Part shown: piece by piece, positions 17,400-24,437 of the stretch
Layout of the letters: the number at the start of each line of letters is the position of its first letter
How positions within the stretch are numbered: the first letter of the stretch is position 1
Assembly (NCBI GenBank): GCA_965243805.1
Contig: OZ251577.1
Coordinates: 1,054,001 to 1,118,000, forward strand
Length of the DNA stretch: 64,000 nucleotides
Origin: CATQHQ01 sp965243805
Lineage (GTDB): Bacteria > Gemmatimonadota > Gemmatimonadetes > Longimicrobiales > Gaopeijiaceae
Direction: 5' to 3'
The notes under the pieces: generated by a model
Database searches by the model: none
The model's input: only the letters and a program-made list of their open reading frames with translations
What the model was told of the DNA's origin: nothing
Translations under genes and position numbers: made by a program

Positions 17400-19355
17400 A
17401 TGTCTCAGCGGAAGTATACCATGACCGTAGCGGGCCAACTGTTCCGTCACCTCGGGCTTCAGATGTACTCGGGAGCCGTTCCGGCGATCTCGGAACTGAT
17501 TTCTAACGCCTACGACGCCATGGCGAGAAACGTATGGATCAGGTTTCCAACCAATCGGCCGCTCCGAGAGAACGACCAGATCGAAGTCGTGGACGACGGA
17601 CACGGGATGACCTTCGACGAATGCAATGCGCACTACCTCAATGTTGGAAGGGATCGGCGAGGTGGCCAGTCCGGGCGCACCGAACCGTATAACGGTCTCG
17701 AACCTCGCCGCGTACAGGGCCGTAAGGGAATTGGCAAACTGGCGGCGTTCGGCATCGCCGACCACATTGGTCTCCGAACAGTCAAGAACGGTCAAATCTC
17801 CCACTTCGCCTTAGACTACGCCGAACTAACCCGCAACGAAGACTTCGCCGACCCCGATGGATACGCACCAGAAGTTCTCAACGATGATGGTCGGCCCACC
17901 AACGAAGCTGCCGGAACGACGATCCTGCTGAGCCGACTCAAAATCACTAGACGAATCAAGACCAACGAGTTCAAGCGTAGCATTGCTCGAAGGTTGCTCG
18001 TACTCGACGACACCTTTCGTGTTCACGTCAACGACGCTCCGATCTTGCGTGAAGAGATCCCCTTTCAGGTGCGCGTTCCCGAGGAAGTTGGCAGTTGGGA
18101 GATGTGTGAGCTGTCCGACGGCAATCGAATCAGGTGGTGGGCTGGCTTCTGCAAGAACACGATTCCTGAAGAGGAGAAGCGTGGTTTTGTCGTCTACGTT
18201 CGTGGGAAGCTGGCCCAGGCACCCTGGTTCTTTGACTTGAGTGGGGGTGTGTGGGGCCAACATGGAATGCAGTATCTCACTGGCGAAGTCCAAGCCGATT
18301 ACTTGGACGACGAGAAAGACTTGGTAGCAACAGACAGGGGAACCGTTCGCTGGGAAGACCCAGTAGCAGCCCCGCTAAGGGATTGGGGACGAAAGAAGGT
18401 TCGCGACTTACTAGAGCACTGGACCGACAAGCGCCGGCAAGCCAAGGTGGCGAGTCCTAATGTTGCCAGGTATGTTGAGCGTGCACAAAGACTTCCTCCC
18501 CGTGAACGGCAAGTGTTCAAGAAGGTAGTAGATCGCATCTGCTCTATTCCGCAGCTCGGAAGAGACCGAGATGGCAAGGAAATCACCGACGACCTTGTCA
18601 CGTTTGCCTACAATGCACTGACCAACCGTAGTTTCCTGGATGCGATCCGTAGACTGAACACCGCGTCCCCCGACGACATTAGCAAGTTCGCTGAAGTCGT
18701 TTCAGAGTGGGACCTTATCGCGACCGTCAGTACTGCACATGTCGTCAAGGGCCGGGTAGAGATCATTCGCAAGTTCAAGGCAATGATCGACGCCAAGTTG
18801 CGAGAGAAGCCAGACATGCAGAACTTCTTGCGGGATCACCCGTGGTTGATTGATCCCAAGTGGGAGATGTTGACCCACGAGACTACGCTTGATCGCATTA
18901 TCGCCGACAAATGCGGCGGTCAACCGACGGGGACACCCGAGGGAAGGAAGAGACCCGACTACTTCTGCCTTGGTGATCGATACCAGACCGCTCATGTCGT
19001 GGAGTTGAAGAGGCCCGGCAAAAAGGTGGGACGCGAAGAACTTGATCAGCTTCGTGACTACGTGAATGCCTTGCGCGACCGGTTCCAAGACGGTACAACG
19101 GTCGCTGAGTATCAGCGAAAGACGGTGAGCGGCCTTCTGATTGCTGACGAGGTCCGACCCGACGCCAGGCGAATAGCCAACACGTATCAGTCCGGCGGTC
19201 TCTTTTACATTCGCCCGTGGCATAATCTGCTCGACACCACTGAGATACTGCACGCCGACTATCTGAAGGCCATTGCTATGCGTGCTCCGGAAGACGACCC
19301 CAGGGTTGAGGAACTCGTCAGCAACGACTCCCACCGCACCGAGGGGCCAACATAG
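17400..19355 (+). CDS. GHKL (MORC/Hsp90-like) ATPase fused to a PD-(D/E)XK nuclease, 651 aa
   Basis: N-terminal GHKL ATPase fold: N-box SELISNAYDA (E33, N36, D39), G1 box VVDDGHGMT (65-71), and the glycine-rich lid GRKGIGKLA (107-115). The C-terminal 140 residues look like a PD-(D/E)XK nuclease of the Mrr/Shedu kind: RPDYFCLG with D520, then HVVELKRP with E535 and K537, followed by a helix. The ATG at 17400 has GGAG eight bases upstream; the frame is open further upstream but without domain content. The stop is one base before the GTG of the C5-methyltransferase gene, so the two are translated together. Prokaryotic MORC-type ATPases linked to restriction nucleases and methylases are known from comparative genomics; here ATPase and nuclease share one chain. 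Probably the restriction subunit, with nuclease activity gated by ATP-dependent dimerisation. GC is lower than in the flanks. Confidence 0.85.
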   Translation: MSQRKYTMTVAGQLFRHLGLQMYSGAVPAISELISNAYDAMARNVWIRFPTNRPLRENDQIEVVDDGHGMTFDECNAHYLNVGRDRRGGQSGRTEPYNGLEPRRVQGRKGIGKLAAFGIADHIGLRTVKNGQISHFALDYAELTRNEDFADPDGYAPEVLNDDGRPTNEAAGTTILLSRLKITRRIKTNEFKRSIARRLLVLDDTFRVHVNDAPILREEIPFQVRVPEEVGSWEMCELSDGNRIRWWAGFCKNTIPEEEKRGFVVYVRGKLAQAPWFFDLSGGVWGQHGMQYLTGEVQADYLDDEKDLVATDRGTVRWEDPVAAPLRDWGRKKVRDLLEHWTDKRRQAKVASPNVARYVERAQRLPPRERQVFKKVVDRICSIPQLGRDRDGKEITDDLVTFAYNALTNRSFLDAIRRLNTASPDDISKFAEVVSEWDLIATVSTAHVVKGRVEIIRKFKAMIDAKLREKPDMQNFLRDHPWLIDPKWEMLTHETTLDRIIADKCGGQPTGTPEGRKRPDYFCLGDRYQTAHVVELKRPGKKVGREELDQLRDYVNALRDRFQDGTTVAEYQRKTVSGLLIADEVRPDARRIANTYQSGGLFYIRPWHNLLDTTEILHADYLKAIAMRAPEDDPRVEELVSNDSHRTEGPT

Positions 19356-19356
19356 C

Positions 19357-20454
19357 GTGACGACCAGGAAGCCTGTCGCCGTCGACCTGTTCGCCGGATG
19401 CGGCGGTCTGACTGCGGGACTTCGTCTGGCCGGGTTCAGCGTTGCGGCCGCGGTGGAGAACGACCGGGTGGCGGCACGGACCTACAGGTGGAACAACCGC
19501 AAGACTCGGTTGTTGGAGCAGGATATTCGGCAGGTGTCGGCCGGGCAGATCGTCGATGCGGCCGGTACCGAGGACATATCGCTCCTCGCTGGCTGCGCAC
19601 CTTGCCAGGGGTTCTGTTCGTTAACCGCGAAGTACGGGGGCGACGACCCTCGCAATGAACTGCTTCTGGTCATGGCCGATTTGGTGGCGGCACTCCGGCC
19701 AAGAACCGTCCTGATGGAGAACGTCCCCGGCTTGGCAAACCGCGGCAAGGATGTGTTTCGGAAGTTCGTGGAGACGATCAAGCAGGCTGGCTATGTGCCC
19801 GAGTGGCGTGTTGACCAAATGGCCGACTTCGGGGTTCCACAGTCGCGAAGGCGCCTCGTGGTCCTGGCCGGAAGAGGCTTCCCCGTGGCGTTGCCGAGAC
19901 CGAGCCACGATGCAAGGCCTGGACCCGAATCGAAGTTGCGTCCGTGGAGCACAGTGCGAAGTGCCATTGAGCACATGCCGGCACCAGTGACGCTCAAGGC
20001 GGCGCGGCGCAACGGCGGGGCCATGCGGTACAACTGGCATGTAGTTCGGAACCTCCAACCACAGGTGGCCAGACGGCTTCGAGCGGCCCAGCCGGGCAGA
20101 ACTTGGCTGCATGTGGACGAATCCGTGCGACCACCGTGCCACCGGCGAGGATACCGGGGATTCACCAACACCTACGGCAGAATGCACTGGGACGACGTAT
20201 CGCCCTCGATCACGGGCGGATGCACGACGGCCAGCAAGGGCCGGTTCGGCCACCCCGACAAGGGGCGGCTGACGATATCGGTTCGGGAGGCAGCACTTCT
20301 CCAAACGTTCCCGGAGAAGTACCGCTTCGTCACCGAGGGGATGGAGGCCGTCTGCCGCTTGATCGGCAACGCCGTTCCGCCACTATACGCCAAGCGCGCC
20401 GGGCAGAGCGTGATGGCGGCACTCCGGGAGCGCGACGGCTCAGCTTCCGCCTGA
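19357..20454 (+). CDS. DNA (cytosine-5) methyltransferase, 365 aa
   Basis: Transfers methyl groups from S-adenosylmethionine to C5 of cytosine in a target DNA sequence. All main C5-methylase motifs are visible: I DLFAGCGGLTAGL (10-22), IV GCAPCQGFCS with the catalytic Cys83, VI MENVPG (120-125), VIII QSRRRLVVLAGR, IX SVREAALLQTFP, and X RLIGNAVPP. The target-recognition region between VIII and IX is of normal size. The GTG start at 19357 sits one base after the stop of the GHKL-nuclease gene. It should protect host DNA against that nuclease. Its last 15 codons overlap, on the opposite strand, a small proline-rich gene. The 3' end is part of a ~225-bp sequence that recurs at 24210-24437. Confidence 0.93.
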   Translation: MTTRKPVAVDLFAGCGGLTAGLRLAGFSVAAAVENDRVAARTYRWNNRKTRLLEQDIRQVSAGQIVDAAGTEDISLLAGCAPCQGFCSLTAKYGGDDPRNELLLVMADLVAALRPRTVLMENVPGLANRGKDVFRKFVETIKQAGYVPEWRVDQMADFGVPQSRRRLVVLAGRGFPVALPRPSHDARPGPESKLRPWSTVRSAIEHMPAPVTLKAARRNGGAMRYNWHVVRNLQPQVARRLRAAQPGRTWLHVDESVRPPCHRRGYRGFTNTYGRMHWDDVSPSITGGCTTASKGRFGHPDKGRLTISVREAALLQTFPEKYRFVTEGMEAVCRLIGNAVPPLYAKRAGQSVMAALRERDGSASA

Positions 20455-20636
20455 CTTGGGTGGCGGCGGTGGTGCAGGGGGCCGGTAGTCGGGTTTGACG
20501 ATGTTCGGCGGCTTGGGCGTCTGCCCCCCGGTCCACGGCGGCCTTGGTGCAGGTTTCGATTTGTTCTCCATGAACTACCCTTGTTCAGTTTTCGAAGAGG
20601 CGTCCCTGGCGAACAACGCCATTTCCGGGACGCGCT
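20411..20636. repeat. Direct repeat, left copy, flanking the DUF262/AAA cassette
   Basis: About 225 bp homologous to 24210-24437, with a 59-base identical run at 20492-20550. It contains the last codons of the intact C5-methyltransferase gene (plus), the small proline-rich ORF (minus), and about 17 terminal codons of a DUF1156 gene (minus) whose body is missing here. Confidence 0.9.
20440..20571 (-). CDS. Small proline-rich protein, 43 aa, copy 1
   Basis: Begins MENKSKPAPRPPWTGGQ and continues with TPKPPNIVKPDYRPP and a run of five prolines before KSGGS. It is nearly identical to the copy at 24237-24368: nine base differences in 132, six silent, two Lys/Arg exchanges and one Gly/Asp. That pattern suggests translation. 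Copy 2 lies 15 bp after the DUF1156 methylase stop, so the peptide probably belongs to that system, perhaps as a flexible binding partner. Copy 1 has lost its upstream methylase gene and may not be expressed. It overlaps the end of the C5-methylase gene antiparallel. Confidence 0.5.
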   Translation of the reverse strand: MENKSKPAPRPPWTGGQTPKPPNIVKPDYRPPAPPPPPKSGGS

Positions 20637-20640
20637 CGGA
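20585..20640 (-). pseudogene. 3' remnant of a DUF1156 methylase gene
   Basis: Encodes RARPGNGVVRQGRLFEN-stop, matching VARPGSGGVRQGRLFET-stop at the end of the complete DUF1156 gene (24384). No homology is seen further upstream, where the unknown gene 20680-21648 ends. A leftover from an insertion or recombination event. Confidence 0.75.
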
Positions 20641-20679
20641 GTCGTCCCCTCGTCGCGGGCGACTTGCCAAGAAGGCGGA

Positions 20680-21648
20680 TCAGTTCGGGTACTTCGTCGT
20701 GGGCAGATGCTTGCCCACATACCCTACCTCGATCACCTTCCCCTCTGGCTCGGTCCGAAAGTGCACGCGACGACTTCCTGCGCTGACATGGAGTTCGTAG
20801 GTGGCGTTCTCTCCGCGTCGGTTGCGATGCACACGCTTGTCGCCGAACCGATCCATGGTGGCTTGGCTCTCCGGCCGGACCCCCGGAACGGCTGGTCGTT
20901 CGGTTCCGCCACGCCGCCATTCCCGGACCGCACTGTCGAGTTCGATGAACTTGCCCCATATCACCCGTCGATCATCCACGGCAAGTCCACGAAACTGCTT
21001 CTCGACATCCATGCCAAAGACCAAGTGCCGAAACGACGCCAGTGCTTCCGAAGAAGTGTCTCGGCTCAGGCTGGTTCGCTGACGCCACATGGAACTCTTC
21101 CACAATCGGTAAAGCCTATCGGTCGCTACTTCGACATCTGCCAGTCGCGACACGTTCACGACCTGACCTGTCTCCGTCTGCTCCTGCGCTTCGCCGTCAA
21201 GCCACACGTGCCGAACATTGATGACTGGCTTGCGCCATCGTTCTTCAGACGCTAGGCTCGCTGCTACGCCGTCCAGGAGATATGCCAATCCCAAGCCCGG
21301 TACCTCGACCTCTCGACTCGATCCGGATCGGTTGTCCAAGAGAAACATCGACAGGTAGAAGCGCTCCTTCACGGCATCATCGATATGTTCCCCCAAGCCA
21401 GTTTTGGTCGTGATCTTGTAGAACAGCTTCCGTAGGTCGCGATCTCCGTCCTGCAGCCAGTCAGATACGGTGTACCCCGGACTGAGCAGCATGCCGAATA
21501 TGTCGCAGCTCCGAACAGCAACCAGATCAAGCGGCTGCCCATCGGCTACGGCAACTGTGCTTCCGATCATATCCTCCAACCACCGGCGCCCTTCATTCCG
21601 CGATTCTGCCGGCGTGTCTGCCGACAGCTCATTGAACACTACCCTCAA
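20680..21648 (-). CDS. Unknown protein, third gene of the DUF262-AAA operon, 322 aa
   Basis: Overlaps the AAA ATPase gene by four bases (ATGA), so it is translationally coupled as the last gene of the operon. I do not recognise the family. Visible: an N-terminal region beginning MRVVFNELSADTPAESRNEG, a middle part rich in charged helices with several Trp (RLYRLWKSSMWRQ, RVIWGKFIELDSAV), and a compact beta-rich end of about 45 residues (YELHVSAGSRRVHFRTE, VIEVGYVGKHLPT). The conserved-looking end resembles the small beta domains of RelE-like toxins in pattern, but this is a weak impression. No membrane segment. Given two partners known from defence systems, it may be the effector or the specificity subunit. 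Confidence 0.8.
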   Translation of the reverse strand: MRVVFNELSADTPAESRNEGRRWLEDMIGSTVAVADGQPLDLVAVRSCDIFGMLLSPGYTVSDWLQDGDRDLRKLFYKITTKTGLGEHIDDAVKERFYLSMFLLDNRSGSSREVEVPGLGLAYLLDGVAASLASEERWRKPVINVRHVWLDGEAQEQTETGQVVNVSRLADVEVATDRLYRLWKSSMWRQRTSLSRDTSSEALASFRHLVFGMDVEKQFRGLAVDDRRVIWGKFIELDSAVREWRRGGTERPAVPGVRPESQATMDRFGDKRVHRNRRGENATYELHVSAGSRRVHFRTEPEGKVIEVGYVGKHLPTTKYPN

Positions 21649-22742
21649 CTGTCGCCACCGTGCCTTCGACGAAGTTGCACCAGCCGGGCCAAGTTTCTCT
21701 CCTGCTGGTCGAAGAATCCCTCGGGCCAGGAATCCAAGCTGCCATCGGCGCGAATCTCCGGGGCAGTGACGTGGACACCTCCGTCGTCGCGCCCGAAGAA
21801 ATAAATCGCCACATCCTCAGGACTGACGATATTCTCTGCCACGGCCAGCCGAACACCGTCGAGCACATGGTCGCTATGCGTTTCGAGGACGACCTGCCTG
21901 CCGTCGGCGGCAACCTTGCACGCCAATTCGGCTATGCCCGTCTGCCCCCCTGGGTGCAGGTGAGCCTCTGGATTCTCAATGATCACCAAGTCGTCGTCCC
22001 GGGCCGCCAGCAACGCCACCACGACGGGAAGCGCGTAGCTCACACCAAACCCGATGTTCGTCGCTCGAAACGGTTTGGTCCTGACATCTCCTCGCTGCTC
22101 AAACGAGTACCCGGCCACAGCTATGTCGGCCCCCGTCACGGACCTGAAGGAAAGCTCAACGCCAGGACTGACCGCGGCAAGCCAAGCGTTCGTCTGGTCG
22201 TGGAGAGTCGATGACGCTGCTCGGCTATGGCAAAGGGCTGAAGGCACGCGGTCGCGATTTCGTGCCCGCTGGTCTAAGAATCCTAGCACATGCTGGCCGC
22301 GCTTGCCCAACGGTGTGCCCGCTCTAGAGTCCCTCAACCCGAACGGCAGTGTCTTGCGGGGGCCTAGGCGGTCGGCCGACAAGTAGAACATGGACTCGCG
22401 CAGGAGAGAAATATTCCTCCAGCTCTCGACTTCTTCGACCATCGAATAATCGGCAGTAAACCTGCCCCGCATCTTGATGTCATCCCTAAACATGGCACTC
22501 AGTTCGATTACGTTTTCTTCGGCTCCAACGTATAGGATGTCGCTAAAGGCTCCAAGGTCGATGAGCTGCCCATGCCAACTCGTGCTATTCGGAGTCAAGC
22601 CAAACTTGCGGAGGGCCAACAAACCCTGAATGACACTGCTCTTGCCGGTACCATTGAGACCGGCGAGCAGAGTGACCTTGCCCATGGTGAATGCAGCATC
22701 GTCAAAGCACTTGAAGTTGCGCAAGTGGAGTGTCTTAATCAT
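21645..22742 (-). CDS. AAA ATPase of the SMC/ABC-like (DUF3696, OLD-type) class, 365 aa
   Basis: Starts MIKTLHLRNFKCFDD and carries a P-loop GLNGTGKSS (28-36). The Walker B region reads LVIIENPEAHLHPGG (252-266), followed by a switch-like LETHSDHVLDGVR (286-298), as in OLD/RecF-like ATPases and DUF3696 proteins. There is no Toprim nuclease domain, which separates it from classical OLD nucleases. The gene overlaps the upstream DUF262 gene by eight bases and the downstream unknown gene by four. Such ATPases often sense foreign DNA or replication intermediates and switch on an effector encoded beside them; that role here is inferred from context. Confidence 0.87.
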   Translation of the reverse strand: MIKTLHLRNFKCFDDAAFTMGKVTLLAGLNGTGKSSVIQGLLALRKFGLTPNSTSWHGQLIDLGAFSDILYVGAEENVIELSAMFRDDIKMRGRFTADYSMVEEVESWRNISLLRESMFYLSADRLGPRKTLPFGLRDSRAGTPLGKRGQHVLGFLDQRARNRDRVPSALCHSRAASSTLHDQTNAWLAAVSPGVELSFRSVTGADIAVAGYSFEQRGDVRTKPFRATNIGFGVSYALPVVVALLAARDDDLVIIENPEAHLHPGGQTGIAELACKVAADGRQVVLETHSDHVLDGVRLAVAENIVSPEDVAIYFFGRDDGGVHVTAPEIRADGSLDSWPEGFFDQQERNLARLVQLRRRHGGDS

Positions 22743-24003
22743 CCTTCAGCACCTCGGCGATAACCCTCATGGTCCACCCGAACCTGATGTGAACCTGTTC
22801 GGTTGTCTGTGTGCCTATTGAGATGCTCTCGTGGAATGTTCTGTCCGTCATGATATCGACAAGACGCTTGTTGACGGCGGCTCTGCGCTCAATCAACACT
22901 TCGTGCCTTGCCTCTGGAACCCTAGCCAGCGAAACCGCCAGAGACTCGAACAGCGGCTTGTTTATCACGCTTCTTCGGCCAGACTGGCCGGGTGGCTTCC
23001 GAAACGCGTTGTTGTCAAACAGGTCTCTGGCCAGTTGCATAGCTCTGAAGAAAGCACGACGCAAGTTCTCCTTGTCGGCTTCGTCCATTGTGTTTATGCG
23101 CCTCATTGCTTGCGTCAGGAACGCATCCAGATGCCCGTTGTAGGCGGTCAGCTTTTGACAATAAAATGCGATGAAGCGCAGCACGCATTCTCGATCCGCC
23201 ATCCTCCGAGGGCTCACGCTACCATCTGTAGCGCGGCGAAACGCCGTGCTCACTGCCAGCTCGTTTACAAATTCTCGCGCTGGCCCCGGATTGAGCGCAT
23301 GTCTGATTTCTTGGGGCGTGAGCGGCTTCCCTCCTGTGTTTACGCGCTTGAATACGTTGAACATCACAGTTTCGGGAGTGCGTGCGTCGATCACGTGGAA
23401 GGCAAGCTCCGTCTCGTCGATCCGTCGTTGCATGCTCCGGGGGAGGGCGTCGTAGGAATGGTCCTTGAACTGGGTGAGGTATTCCAGTCGGTGCAACTTC
23501 AACGTCTTGTCGAGTACGAAGCTCTTGATGGAGTAGAGACGCTGGAGTCCATCGACAACGCGCCAATGGTCGTTCCTGTCGGCCGCGACATAGAACATGG
23601 GCAGGGGAATACGCAGGAGCAACGATTCGATCAATCTGCTTCGTCTCGTACGATCCCATATGCCGGCGTTGCGCTGGAAGTCTGGATTGAGGTCAATCTC
23701 ACCGTGAGCTAGCCTGCTCATTACCAGATGGACTGTTGTGGTCTTGGTGGAAATCGATATCTCCGTGGGATCGAACGGCTGCACGATCTCGGATGCATCG
23801 CTTTCCAGCAGCTCCTCCTCCACGCCGTATCCTTCTTCGGCGCCCTCCTCCCTCGGCTCAAGGGTGGCGGTGGGAGAAGAAGTTGGAGGCAGATCGCTGG
23901 ACGGTAGTGCGACGTCTGTGTCGCTGGCGTCCGGCTCACCTTGAAGATGGATCGGGATCTCGGAGGCGGTCGCCTCTACGGATGGAGAGTCGGAAAGGGA
24001 CAT
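22735..24003 (-). CDS. DUF262 (GmrSD N-domain-like) protein, 422 aa
   Basis: After about 80 acidic, Ser/Pro-rich residues of low complexity, the DUF262 domain begins: LNPDFQRNAGIWDRTRRSRL (from residue 105), then RVVDGLQRLYSI (148-159), then NVFKRVNTGGKPLTPQEIRH. This domain has a ParB/sulfiredoxin-like fold and is the NTP-hydrolysing part of the GmrSD type IV restriction enzyme; the DGQQR-type motif is present as DGLQR. No HNH/DUF1524 nuclease domain follows, so the nuclease part of GmrSD is missing; the C-terminal third is helical. It is the first gene of a three-gene overlapping operon. No convincing promoter was found in the 200 bp upstream. Lower GC than the DUF1156 gene next door. Confidence 0.88.
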   Translation of the reverse strand: MSLSDSPSVEATASEIPIHLQGEPDASDTDVALPSSDLPPTSSPTATLEPREEGAEEGYGVEEELLESDASEIVQPFDPTEISISTKTTTVHLVMSRLAHGEIDLNPDFQRNAGIWDRTRRSRLIESLLLRIPLPMFYVAADRNDHWRVVDGLQRLYSIKSFVLDKTLKLHRLEYLTQFKDHSYDALPRSMQRRIDETELAFHVIDARTPETVMFNVFKRVNTGGKPLTPQEIRHALNPGPAREFVNELAVSTAFRRATDGSVSPRRMADRECVLRFIAFYCQKLTAYNGHLDAFLTQAMRRINTMDEADKENLRRAFFRAMQLARDLFDNNAFRKPPGQSGRRSVINKPLFESLAVSLARVPEARHEVLIERRAAVNKRLVDIMTDRTFHESISIGTQTTEQVHIRFGWTMRVIAEVLKDD

Positions 24004-24206
24004 GGGGCTGTGATGGTGGGTCTCAATGTAGTGCGTCGGCTACCCATAGGGTCAGCGGAACGCCAAGGGGACGATTCTGGAATGTGGGGATCAAGCCAGT
24101 ACCGGTCAAGGGGCGGCCTGTCCTTGGCCGGAACGGGGGCTGGTGCCGCTAGCAGAACAGTCAGGCCAAGCGGGTCGCCGTCGCCGTCAGCACGCGGGGA
24201 AAGGGC

Positions 24207-24251
24207 GTAATGGCCACCCTCCAAGAGCGCGACGACTCAGCTTCCGTCTGA
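24207..24251 (+). pseudogene. 3' remnant of a C5-cytosine methyltransferase gene
   Basis: Encodes VMATLQERDDSASV-stop, matching VMAALRERDGSASA-stop at the end of the intact gene (20454). The rest of the gene is absent; 24004-24206 holds no recognisable coding sequence. It mirrors the DUF1156 remnant at 20585. Confidence 0.7.
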
Positions 24252-24437
24252 CTTGGGCGGCGGTGGCGGTGCAGGGGGTCGGTAGTCCGGTTTGACGATG
24301 TTCGGCGGCTTGGGCGTCTGCCCCCCGGTCCACGGCGGCCTTGGTGCTGGTCTCGATCTGTTCTCCATGAACTACCCCCTTGTTCAGGTTTCGAAGAGTC
24401 TTCCCTGCCGGACGCCGCCGCTTCCAGGACGGGCCAC
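24210..24437. repeat. Direct repeat, right copy, flanking the DUF262/AAA cassette
   Basis: Homologous to 20411-20636; the identical 59-base run lies at 24289-24347. It joins a C5-methyltransferase gene remnant (plus), the proline-rich ORF (minus) and the 3' end of the intact DUF1156 gene (minus). Distance between the copies is 3.8 kb. Confidence 0.9.
24237..24368 (-). CDS. Small proline-rich protein, 43 aa, copy 2
   Basis: Begins MENRSRPAPRPPWTGGQ and ends with five prolines and KSDGS. It starts 15 bp after the stop codon of the DUF1156 methylase on the same strand, a spacing consistent with one operon; AAGGGGGTAGTTC precedes the ATG as a plausible ribosome site. The protein-level conservation against copy 1 supports that it is real. 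Function unknown; Pro-rich peptides of this length could bridge subunits. Confidence 0.55.
   Translation of the reverse strand: MENRSRPAPRPPWTGGQTPKPPNIVKPDYRPPAPPPPPKSDGS

Noticed and set aside
20411..24437. Insertion sequence or transposon ends around the DUF262 module
   Set aside because: No transposase and no terminal inverted repeats; the flanks are direct repeats of gene ends with about 10 percent divergence, not a short target duplication.
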